Part shown: piece by piece, positions 1 to 7,076 of the stretch
Position numbering within the stretch: the first letter of the stretch is position 1
How the letters are laid out: every line of letters begins with the position of its first letter
DNA from: Methanohalophilus mahii DSM 5219
Lineage (GTDB): Archaea; Halobacteriota; Methanosarcinia; Methanosarcinales; Methanosarcinaceae
Assembly (NCBI RefSeq): GCF_000025865.1
Contig: NC_014002.1
Span: 1,860,001 to 1,924,000, forward strand
DNA: 64,000 bases
Direction: 5' to 3'
The notes under the pieces: generated by a model
Told to the model about the DNA's origin: nothing
What the model saw: only the letters and a program-made list of their open reading frames with translations
Database searches by the model: none
Position numbers and translations under genes: made by a program

Positions 1-1371
1 ACGCAACTGTTTTTCAGAGGCTGCCTTTCCTTTGGCCGCCTCTACAACATAATCGCAATTTAAGGCTATAGTATTACAATCCTCATCCTCCACTGACAGA
101 CTTAGAGGATGACCCAGCCGCGCCTCAAGCTGCATAATGACCGGGATTTTACGCTGTGGTGCAGCAGATGTATAGGTCTGTTGCAACTGTTTTATCTGGC
201 GGCAGTCCAGGGTGCGGTAAAGGATATCCCCCTCGCGCAGGCGTCCGGAGAAAGGGATCTCTATAGTATCCCCAGCTGAGGCACTCTTTTCCTGCCTGCC
301 TGCCCGATAGATCACGCCTATCTTCTCACCCTCACCTGCTTTTGAAACAATCCCGTCACCTACAGTCAGGTCTTGCTCAAGGAAAACTACAGCACGATCC
401 ATATACCTGCTCATTCCCACAACTGTCCCAATGGGAATGCCCCGATTACCCGGTGAGACGGTACCCATCATATCCCTGGTACCTCCTTCAAGATAGGCTG
501 AAGTGAAACCCCGGTTAAAGAGCTGTTCAAGATAACGTATCTCTGATTCGGTTACACGGAAATTTGTGGGATCTGCAAAATAACGATCAATGAGCCTGCG
601 ATAGACGGAGATCACACCCGCCACGTATTCGGGTTTTTTCATCCTGCCTTCAATCTTGAAAGAATCCACGCCCGCTGCTATCAGCTCCGGAATCAGACGG
701 GCTGCACACAGGTCTTTGGGACTTAGCAGGTAGTCTGCTGCAACAATCTCATCATCACAACTAAGTGAATACTGCCTGCGGCAGGGCTGGGCGCAGTAGC
801 CTCTATTGCCGCTCCTTCCCCCAATCATGCTACTCATGAGACACTGGCCGGAATACGAGATACAGAGGGCTCCATGCACGAAGACCTCGATTTCCAGATC
901 TGTGTTATCATTCAGTGCAGCAATCTCTTCCAGACTCATCTCTCGGGAGAGGACCACACGCTTTACCCCGTATCTTTCCAGCAGTTTCACAGATTCAGTG
1001 TTATGCACCGTCATCTGGGTACTGGCATGAACCGGCAATTGCGGGAGGTGATTACGGCAGGCGACAAGCAACCCAATATCCTGTACGATGACAGCATCCA
1101 CTCCCATATTGCATAATTGAGTCAAAAAATCCATGGCCTGCGAGAATTCACTGTCCTTTATCAGGGTATTTACGGTCACATAGACCCTGACACCGTAAAG
1201 ATGGGCATAATCGATCGCTTCCCCGAGATTGTGATCCGGGAAATTGTCTGCATAGCCCCGTGCACTGAAAGCCGAACCTCCGAAATAGACTGCATCAGCC
1301 CCGTTCTGGACTGCAGCTACCAGGGAATCGTAGTCGCCTGCAGGAGCAAGAAGTTCCGGTTTTTTGTTCAT
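1..1371 (-). CDS. peptidase U32 family protein, 3' end outside window
   Basis: The first 457 codons are visible and the gene runs off the left edge. The N-terminus reads MNKKPELLAPAGDYDSL, the U32 hallmark, followed by an ADAVYFGG motif. Further on come CxxPCRRQYSL-type cysteines and the GRMKKPEYVAGV segment typical of the family. U32 members include collagenase-like proteases and, in bacteria, RNA or ubiquinone hydroxylation factors, so the substrate cannot be assigned here. The start is the ATG at 1371. A TATA-like box lies about 30 bp upstream, which suggests a very short leader or leaderless mRNA. The family call is firm and the role is unknown. Confidence 0.88.
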   Translation of the reverse strand, partial: MNKKPELLAPAGDYDSLVAAVQNGADAVYFGGSAFSARGYADNFPDHNLGEAIDYAHLYGVRVYVTVNTLIKDSEFSQAMDFLTQLCNMGVDAVIVQDIGLLVACRNHLPQLPVHASTQMTVHNTESVKLLERYGVKRVVLSREMSLEEIAALNDNTDLEIEVFVHGALCISYSGQCLMSSMIGGRSGNRGYCAQPCRRQYSLSCDDEIVAADYLLSPKDLCAARLIPELIAAGVDSFKIEGRMKKPEYVAGVISVYRRLIDRYFADPTNFRVTESEIRYLEQLFNRGFTSAYLEGGTRDMMGTVSPGNRGIPIGTVVGMSRYMDRAVVFLEQDLTVGDGIVSKAGEGEKIGVIYRAGRQEKSASAGDTIEIPFSGRLREGDILYRTLDCRQIKQLQQTYTSAAPQRKIPVIMQLEARLGHPLSLSVEDEDCNTIALNCDYVVEAAKGKAASEKQLR

Positions 1372-1396
1372 TGTCTGGTGTGCATATGAACGGGCG

Positions 1397-1406
1397 TTAT
1401 ATAAAT
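1397..1406 (-). promoter_or_regulatory. TATA box of the U32 gene
   Basis: On the minus strand the bases read ATTTATATAA, centred about 30 bp before the ATG at 1371. That places transcription start almost on the start codon. The assignment rests on sequence and spacing only. Confidence 0.55.
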
Positions 1407-1524
1407 GCTGCCGGGTAAAAGGAATATATGTTATATTACAATTGCTAAAGAATATAGTGTTCTGCGGAAAATAAAAAATGAGCCGGTAAATAATAAAGAC
1501 CGGAAAGCAGAATTACAAATATTA

Positions 1525-1812
1525 TCAATCCGTGCAGATACACGGATTCCTGCCGCAGGTAGGACAACTTTGCGGATATTTCTCTTTGAATGCCTCTTCC
1601 AGGTCAATCCCATAGAGGTTTGCCAGCGCCCCTATCCACGCAAAACAGTCGGCAAGTTCCTCCCGGATGTTCTCCCGGTCGTCCCGGCGAATGGCCTCTG
1701 CAAGTTCACCCACCTCTTCCACCAGCCAGAGAGCAGTAGCTGTATTTCCCCTTCTTTTGTCGTTTTCCAGATAGAGGTCACGCATCAGTTGCTGGAAGGC
1801 TGCTATTTCCAT
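1525..1812 (-). CDS. MazG-like nucleotide pyrophosphohydrolase
   Basis: This 95-residue protein is a compact all-alpha MazG domain. It carries the metal-binding pattern VEEVGELAEAI (about residues 31-41) followed by REELADCFAW (about 50-59), the EExxE...ExxD arrangement of the family. Family members hydrolyse nucleoside triphosphates to monophosphate and pyrophosphate and can clear damaged nucleotides. The C-terminus adds CPTCGRNPCIC, a possible zinc-binding knuckle that not all MazG proteins have. It follows hisF by 11 bases on the same strand and is probably cotranscribed. Its substrate is not evident. The HisE-like fold makes a link to histidine synthesis conceivable, but nothing here proves it. 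Confidence 0.82.
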   Translation of the reverse strand: MEIAAFQQLMRDLYLENDKRRGNTATALWLVEEVGELAEAIRRDDRENIREELADCFAWIGALANLYGIDLEEAFKEKYPQSCPTCGRNPCICTD

Positions 1813-1823
1813 TAATTGCCACC

Positions 1824-2645
1824 TCAGGGACGTACAGGCACGTTGTTCTCACGAAGGTGTTTTTTCACATCTTCAACCGTATATTCCCCGAAGTGGAAAA
1901 TACTGGCAGCCAGTCCTGCATCGGCTTTGCCTTTTACAAACCCTTCCTGCATGTGTTCAGGCTCCCCCACACCACCGGAAGCAATAATCGGAATTTCCAG
2001 TTCCTCGGAAAGTTTGCGGGTTATCGGCAGGTCAAAGCCATCATAGGTACCGTCACGGTCCATGCTGGTCAGCAGTATTTCGCCTGCGCCCAGCTCTTCC
2101 ACCTTTTTGGCCCACTGCACAGCATCGATACCTGTGCGTTTACGTCCGCCATAGATGACGACCTCATACCAAACCCTGCTGCCATCCTCAAGTTCTATGA
2201 TCGTTTTGTCCGGATTGTTCTCAACGTCTGTATTGCGCTTGCAGTCAATGGCAACTACGATACACTGAGAGCCGAATATGTCCGCACCTTCCCGCACAAG
2301 TTCAGGGTTCTTGACCGCGGCGGTGTTGATTGAAACCTTATCCGCACCCGCACGCAGGATCTCACGGATACGTTCCACCGAACCAATACCTCCCCCGACT
2401 GTAAGGGGGATGAATACCTCATTGGCCGTGCGCTGGATCACATCGATCATGGTATCCCTACCTTCATGGGATGCCGTGATGTCCAGAAAAACCAGTTCGT
2501 CAGCACCCTGTTCATTGTAGCGTTTTGCCAGTTCCACCGGATCGCCGGCTCTCCTGAGATCAAGGAATTCCACACCCTTGACCACGGTGCCACCGGCCTC
2601 GTCCAGGGTTACATCAAGACACGGGATGATTCTTTTTGTGAGCAT
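1824..2645 (-). CDS. hisF: imidazole glycerol phosphate synthase cyclase subunit HisF
   Basis: HisF takes ammonia from HisH and converts PRFAR to imidazole glycerol phosphate and AICAR in histidine synthesis. The 273-residue protein is a complete TIM barrel. The catalytic aspartates are present: Asp11 in IIPCLDV and the one in VAIDCK near residue 134. Phosphate-binding loops such as VGGGIGS and [11 protein letters not shown] are also present. Its partner hisH lies at 32.3-32.9 kb and hisI at 37.4-37.7 kb, so the pathway genes are scattered. The start ATG begins [12 protein letters not shown], as usual for the family. Confidence 0.97.
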   Translation of the reverse strand: MLTKRIIPCLDVTLDEAGGTVVKGVEFLDLRRAGDPVELAKRYNEQGADELVFLDITASHEGRDTMIDVIQRTANEVFIPLTVGGGIGSVERIREILRAGADKVSINTAAVKNPELVREGADIFGSQCIVVAIDCKRNTDVENNPDKTIIELEDGSRVWYEVVIYGGRKRTGIDAVQWAKKVEELGAGEILLTSMDRDGTYDGFDLPITRKLSEELEIPIIASGGVGEPEHMQEGFVKGKADAGLAASIFHFGEYTVEDVKKHLRENNVPVRP

Positions 2646-2766
2646 GCAATTGACAATGAAGTATTATTGTATTAAATATTGTTGTAGAAATGCAAAACCC
2701 ACTTCGTAAAGTACATATATGTTCGACAAATACATTCTATTGTTAACTAAAAACGGGAGTGGTTGT

Positions 2767-3045
2767 ATGATGTACAGCAGGCGTGCATATGCCTCGCCAG
2801 TGAGACATATGCTGCATGACATGCCGCATGATTCCTTTGTCAGTGCACACGTAGTGCTGCAGGACAAAAAAGAATGTGACATACCCAAGATCACCGATTG
2901 CAGGGAAACTTCAGACGGCAAATGGATTGTGTTTGCCCAGCATATCGAGGATCGGGAAAAGGCAACATTCCTCAAGAAGAGGGATGTGCAAAGTTTCTAT
3001 GTGTTCTATGTGCATACTCCGCATTCAGCCGGAGCATGTGCTTAA
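2767..3045 (+). CDS. small protein of unknown function
   Basis: The predicted protein has 92 residues, beginning MMYSRRAYASPVRHML. An in-frame start exists 48 bases upstream, but a GGGAG ribosome site at 2755-2759 sits seven bases before the ATG at 2767, and a TATA-like stretch lies near 2710-2720, so the later start is preferred. The sequence holds two cysteines in a CDIPKITDC stretch and a beta-rich segment around KWIVFAQHI and QSFYVFYVHTP. There is no signal peptide or membrane segment. I do not recognise a family. It stands alone between hisF (divergent) and the nickel transporter. The clean promoter, ribosome site and codon use support a real gene. Confidence 0.6.
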   Translation: MMYSRRAYASPVRHMLHDMPHDSFVSAHVVLQDKKECDIPKITDCRETSDGKWIVFAQHIEDREKATFLKKRDVQSFYVFYVHTPHSAGACA

Positions 3046-3194
3046 TTTTTTATTATATCTAAAAAAGCGTGAGGAGAAGCATTTATTCAATCCTGATTAG
3101 CAAATCCCATATGCAATATGATCACAAAATAATAAATAATAGTAACACTTATTGCTTTTTCTGTATATAATTATCATATTTAAGGAGTCGAAAA

Positions 3195-4187
3195 ATGAGA
3201 AAAATAATCACAATACTATTACTAGCTCTTATGCTGGTCGTCACGATCGGAACGGCAAGTGCCCATTTCACCATGGTATTTCCATCAGACGATGACAATA
3301 TGTGGGATGTTACACCCGAAGATTATATTGCAGAACTCGGCGAGGAAAAAACCATCTACATCATGTGGGGACACCCCTATGAACATATCTCTTTTGATGT
3401 CAGCTCGATACCCGAAGTGACCATCATAAAACCTGACGGGACAACTGAAACCCTCGCGGTAGAGGAGACTACGGTAGAAGGAATGGATGAGGACGGCAAT
3501 GATGACACATTTGTAGCCTACAAGACATCATTTACCGTGGATCAGCTGGGAGACACTGTGATAGCAGTAAAATATGAAGACGGGGAGGAAGAACTCATTG
3601 ATTACACCAAAGCCGTGATCCACTGTGGAGAAGAGATGTGGTTGGGTTGGGATCGTGAAGTAGGACAGGAAACAGAAATAGTACCCTACATGAGACCCTA
3701 TGGTATGGAAGAAGGATTTGTATTTGCAGGCCAGGCCCTCCATAACGATGAACCGCTGGCAGATGCAGATGTGGAAATTGAGATATATCACGACCTTGAA
3801 GAAGGTAAAAGGGTTGTGGAAGAAGCAGAAGAAATGTATCCCTATGACGCCCCGATGGTCTTTACAAGACTCACAAAATCCAATGCACAGGGAGAGTTCT
3901 CCTATACCCTCGATGAACCCGGAATCTGGTTTGTGGGCGCTACCATGGAGCCTGAATCAGGAAAAGCAACACGCGGAGTTTTCATCATACCGGTGATCGA
4001 ACAGTTCCCCGCAGAAGATCCAAAGGGTGACTACGCAGCACTCCAACAGGAAGTGGATGAAGCAAAGCAACTTGCACAAGAAGCAAAGGAATCCGCGGAA
4101 TCCACCACTGAAAGTGCTCCCGGCTTTGAAGGAATATTTGCTATTGCCGCCATCCTTGGAGCAATATTCCTCAGCAGAAGAAAGTAA
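3195..4187 (+). CDS. nikK: NikK-like DUF4198 extracytoplasmic nickel-transport protein, PGF-CTERM anchored
   Basis: The 330-residue protein has a signal peptide (about residues 1-23, ending ASA), then a DUF4198-type beta-rich domain. A Glu/Ala-rich helical linker (about 270-305) and a C-terminal PGF motif at about 309-311 follow, with a hydrophobic helix and basic SRRK end. The last part is the archaeosortase-processed PGF-CTERM anchor. DUF4198 proteins occur as the extra K component of NikKMLQO-type nickel ECF transporters, and the gene order here matches that layout. The mature N-terminus is predicted to start with His24, a possible metal ligand. A GGAG ribosome site precedes the start. A terminator-like hairpin separates it from nikM. 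Metal specificity is inferred from context. Confidence 0.78.
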   Translation: MRKIITILLLALMLVVTIGTASAHFTMVFPSDDDNMWDVTPEDYIAELGEEKTIYIMWGHPYEHISFDVSSIPEVTIIKPDGTTETLAVEETTVEGMDEDGNDDTFVAYKTSFTVDQLGDTVIAVKYEDGEEELIDYTKAVIHCGEEMWLGWDREVGQETEIVPYMRPYGMEEGFVFAGQALHNDEPLADADVEIEIYHDLEEGKRVVEEAEEMYPYDAPMVFTRLTKSNAQGEFSYTLDEPGIWFVGATMEPESGKATRGVFIIPVIEQFPAEDPKGDYAALQQEVDEAKQLAQEAKESAESTTESAPGFEGIFAIAAILGAIFLSRRK

Positions 4188-4190
4188 TTA

Positions 4191-4217
4191 GGGGAAATAA
4201 ATCCCCAATCTTTTTTT
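4191..4217 (+). terminator. terminator-like hairpin between nikK and nikM
   Basis: GGGGA (4191-4195) pairs with TCCCC (4202-4206) across a six-base loop, and a run of seven T follows at 4211-4217. It lies just after the nikK stop, so nikK may be made in excess of the membrane components, with nikM onward served by read-through or a second promoter. Confidence 0.55.
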
Positions 4218-4290
4218 ATATCAAATCATACTTCATAAGGCTACCATAACACTAAATGTTTACATTAATTTATTTCATAAGAGGAATCAA

Positions 4291-4920
4291 ATGGTACATA
4301 TTACAGATGGTGTGCTTTCCCCAACAGTAATTGCAACAGGCTGGGTCGCTACTGCAATGTTGCTTGCCCTGACACTCTGGTGGAGTAACAGGAGGGAAGA
4401 GCCACTGGAACAGATCCCGAAAATATCCATATTGACAGCTGCTTTTTTTGTTGCTTCCCTGATACACATATCCCTGGGACCCACATCTGTACACCTGATT
4501 CTCAACGGTTTACTCGGGGTCCTGCTGGGCACCCTGGCCTACCCCGCAATTTTTGTAGGCCTTATACTACAGGCATTCCTGTTCCAGCACGGAGGAATTA
4601 CGGTGATCGGGGTGAACACACTGAATGTAGGCATACCAGCCTTGATTGTAGCATTCATATTCAAGAAGGGATATTCGGCAGGAATTAACCCCTCTGCCCT
4701 GGGAACTGTATGCGGGGGATTTTCAACCCTTATAACAGCCCTAATGTTGGCTCTTGTCCTTGTCACAACAGGTGAGGAGTTTACCGAAGTAGCCTATGCG
4801 GCTATTGCAGCCCACGCCCCAATAATGATAGTTGAAGCCCTTGTGACAGGTTCTGTAGTGGGATTTTTGTTGAAGGTTAAACCTGAAATGTTACCTGAAA
4901 GGAAGTCAAAAAATGAATAA
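4291..4920 (+). CDS. nikM: NikM/CbiM substrate-specific membrane component of a nickel (or cobalt) ECF transporter
   Basis: The 209-residue integral membrane protein has about six hydrophobic segments and the CbiM/NikM N-terminus in the form MVHITDGVLSP. In this family the free N-terminus and a histidine next to it bind the metal ion. The usual start is Met-His. Here a valine is inserted, so removal of Met1 would again leave histidine at position 2. A second conserved region, SLIHISLGPTSVHLILNGL (about residues 55-73), carries the histidines expected in the metal site. The gene overlaps nikL by eight bases. Context with NikK, NikL, NikQ and NikO favours nickel over cobalt. Confidence 0.88.
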   Translation: MVHITDGVLSPTVIATGWVATAMLLALTLWWSNRREEPLEQIPKISILTAAFFVASLIHISLGPTSVHLILNGLLGVLLGTLAYPAIFVGLILQAFLFQHGGITVIGVNTLNVGIPALIVAFIFKKGYSAGINPSALGTVCGGFSTLITALMLALVLVTTGEEFTEVAYAAIAAHAPIMIVEALVTGSVVGFLLKVKPEMLPERKSKNE

Positions 4921-5380
4921 ACGGATAATCAATCTGTTGATGCTGGTCCTTATTCTTGCAATGCTTACAACTCCCGCAGCTTCTGCACATCGTGTTTATC
5001 TCATGCACCAGGTAAACGAGGTAGAGGTGAAGGCCTGGTATGGTGGCGGAGACCCCATAGCCAACGCCGAAATTACGATCTATTCCATAAAAGACGGTGA
5101 AGAGGAGATTTACATTGAAGATGTAACCGATGAAAATGGTATGTACTATTTCTCCCCAAAACTCGGAGTGGATGAATACCGCATAATTGTCTCCCAGATG
5201 GGACATCAGGAAGAAATTGAGATCGATCTCAAAGGTGATGGACAATCTCCGAAAGAAAACGATTCCACAGATGCCAGGGAATTACCCCTCGAAGCCAACA
5301 TTATAGCAGGAGTGGGGTACATTCTGGGATTTGCCGGAATCGGATTGTATGCACGTGCCCGTAAAATGCAGAAGGAATAA
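4913..5380 (+). CDS. nikL: NikL-like accessory component of the nickel ECF transporter
   Basis: The 155-residue protein has a signal peptide (about 1-25, ending ASA), an extracytoplasmic beta-sandwich of the carboxypeptidase-regulatory type (about 33-100) and one C-terminal membrane helix (about 126-146) with a basic end. This is the topology described for NikL. The mature chain would begin with His26 (HRVYLMHQV), mirroring NikK. It overlaps nikM by eight bases and is 12 bases from nikQ, so translation is probably coupled. Its exact role is unproven; it likely helps capture the metal outside the membrane. Confidence 0.72.
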   Translation: MNKRIINLLMLVLILAMLTTPAASAHRVYLMHQVNEVEVKAWYGGGDPIANAEITIYSIKDGEEEIYIEDVTDENGMYYFSPKLGVDEYRIIVSQMGHQEEIEIDLKGDGQSPKENDSTDARELPLEANIIAGVGYILGFAGIGLYARARKMQKE

Positions 5381-5392
5381 GGTGTAACTTTA

Positions 5393-6154
5393 ATGGAATA
5401 TCCCCATATTGACCGTTATGCAGAGATGGATTCACCTATCCACTCCCTGGACCACAGGGTGAAATTGGTGGCCTTTTTTATCCTTATATTTTCATTTGTC
5501 TTCCTGCCTCAATTAAATCTTGCTCTAATCGCCCTCTTTGTCAGCCTCATGATATTGGTCATCTCCCGGTTACCTAAAAAGTTTGTTTTGCACAGGGTCA
5601 AATGGGCAATACTTATTCTTTTACCCCTTTTTTTCATATTGCCATTTACAGTGGAAGGCAGAGAAATATTTGGAACTGGCTATTTCACTATTTCATATGA
5701 TGGGGTTTATCTTGCAAGCCTCATCATGCTGCGTGCAATTGCGGCTGTTACACTGGTGGTCATTATGCTTGCAACCGCAAGTTTTGACACTACCATCAAA
5801 GCCCTTTATTCCCTGAAGGTACCTTCTACTATAGTACAGATGCTTATGTTCACATACCGCTATATTTTTGTGATAACTGATGAATTCCAGCGGATGTGGA
5901 AAGCCATAAGATCAAAGGGATTTCGCCCGTCAACAGGCAAATATGCTCTTTCTATAACAGGAAACCTTATCGGAATGCTCCTTGTCAAAAGTTATGACCG
6001 GGCTGAAAGGGTCTACCAGGCAATGATTGCAAAAGGATATACTGGCAAGCCATGCACTATTGTGGAATTTCATATGAAAGCAAAAGATTATCTGGCAGGT
6101 ATAATTATTATAGCGGTTGCAATCCTGTTACATACCTATCATCTGGTGTTCTGA
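5393..6154 (+). CDS. nikQ: energy-coupling factor transporter transmembrane protein NikQ/CbiQ (EcfT)
   Basis: The 253-residue protein is the T component, which couples ATP hydrolysis by NikO to the substrate subunit NikM. N-terminal membrane helices are followed by a cytoplasmic coupling region with MWKAIRSKGFRP (about residues 165-176) and RAERVYQAMIAKGYTG (about 203-218), the paired Ala-Arg-Gly-like EcfT signatures. A final hydrophobic helix closes the protein. The stop codon abuts the nikO start, which indicates translational coupling. Confidence 0.92.
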   Translation: MEYPHIDRYAEMDSPIHSLDHRVKLVAFFILIFSFVFLPQLNLALIALFVSLMILVISRLPKKFVLHRVKWAILILLPLFFILPFTVEGREIFGTGYFTISYDGVYLASLIMLRAIAAVTLVVIMLATASFDTTIKALYSLKVPSTIVQMLMFTYRYIFVITDEFQRMWKAIRSKGFRPSTGKYALSITGNLIGMLLVKSYDRAERVYQAMIAKGYTGKPCTIVEFHMKAKDYLAGIIIIAVAILLHTYHLVF

Positions 6155-7066
6155 ATGAATGAAGCAATAAGTGTCCGTAATTTAAATTATGCATATCCCG
6201 ACGGGACACTCGCATTAAAGGATATAGAAATACATGTCAAAAAGGGAGAAAAAATAGGTATATTGGGTCCCAACGGTGCGGGTAAGACCACCCTTTTCAT
6301 GCATTTAAACGGGGTTATCAAGAACCCCGATGGTGAGGTCAACATATTCAATCAGGATATTTCCAGCCTCAAAACCGAGGAAAGGATACACAGGGTAGGG
6401 GTAGTATTCCAGGACCCGGATGACCAGCTTTTCATGCCGACAATCTTTGATGATGTGGCATTCGGGCCCATCAACATGGGACTCAATAAAGAAGAGGTAC
6501 AGAAGAGAGTATCTTCTGCACTGAAAACAGTGGGCCTTTCTGGATTTGAGGAGAGGGTCCCCCATAACCTCAGTTATGGCCAGAAAAAGAGGGCTGCAAT
6601 TGCGGCTGTGCTTTCAATGGAACCTGATATACTTATCCTTGATGAGCCCACTGCCAACCTTGATCCCAGAAGCAAAGCGGAATTGATCAAACTTGTAAAC
6701 CGCCTCAACAGTGAGGGAATTACAACCATAATTGCAAGCCATGAAGTGAATACCCTTCCGGAACTTGTTGACCGGATATATATCATAAATCGGGAAATAA
6801 TTGCCGAAGGTACACCTCGGGAGATATTTTCAAACTGGCAATTACTCAGGAATAACAATCTGGAAGCACCCGATGTATTCAAACTCTTTCAGGTACTCAC
6901 ATGTTTTGGATATGACTGCGAGAATTTGCCCTTAAGCATAAACGAAGCAGTTGACGAATTAACAAAAACGATAGAAGGTGGCAAAGGACATGTCCACCTG
7001 CACATTCATGAACATACCCACAGGGATATCAGCGAGTGTCTGAATAACTACAATCATCACTCATGA
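6155..7066 (+). CDS. nikO: energy-coupling factor ABC ATPase NikO/CbiO with histidine-rich tail
   Basis: The 303-residue protein is the ATPase of the nickel ECF transporter. Walker A is GPNGAGKTT (about 38-46), the signature is LSYGQKKRA (about 139-147), and Walker B with its glutamate is ILILDEPTA. The switch histidine lies in IIASHE. After the family's usual end, about 25 residues are rich in histidine (HVHLHIHEHTH and a final NHHS), a likely metal-binding tail. The gene converges with the ABCE1 gene, only ten bases apart. Confidence 0.93.
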   Translation: MNEAISVRNLNYAYPDGTLALKDIEIHVKKGEKIGILGPNGAGKTTLFMHLNGVIKNPDGEVNIFNQDISSLKTEERIHRVGVVFQDPDDQLFMPTIFDDVAFGPINMGLNKEEVQKRVSSALKTVGLSGFEERVPHNLSYGQKKRAAIAAVLSMEPDILILDEPTANLDPRSKAELIKLVNRLNSEGITTIIASHEVNTLPELVDRIYIINREIIAEGTPREIFSNWQLLRNNNLEAPDVFKLFQVLTCFGYDCENLPLSINEAVDELTKTIEGGKGHVHLHIHEHTHRDISECLNNYNHHS

Positions 7067-7076
7067 AAAATTGCAC

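Noticed and set aside
3101-3194. Full NikR operator upstream of nikK
   Set aside because: Only one GTAACAC half-site is visible; the inverted partner is not at a suitable distance.
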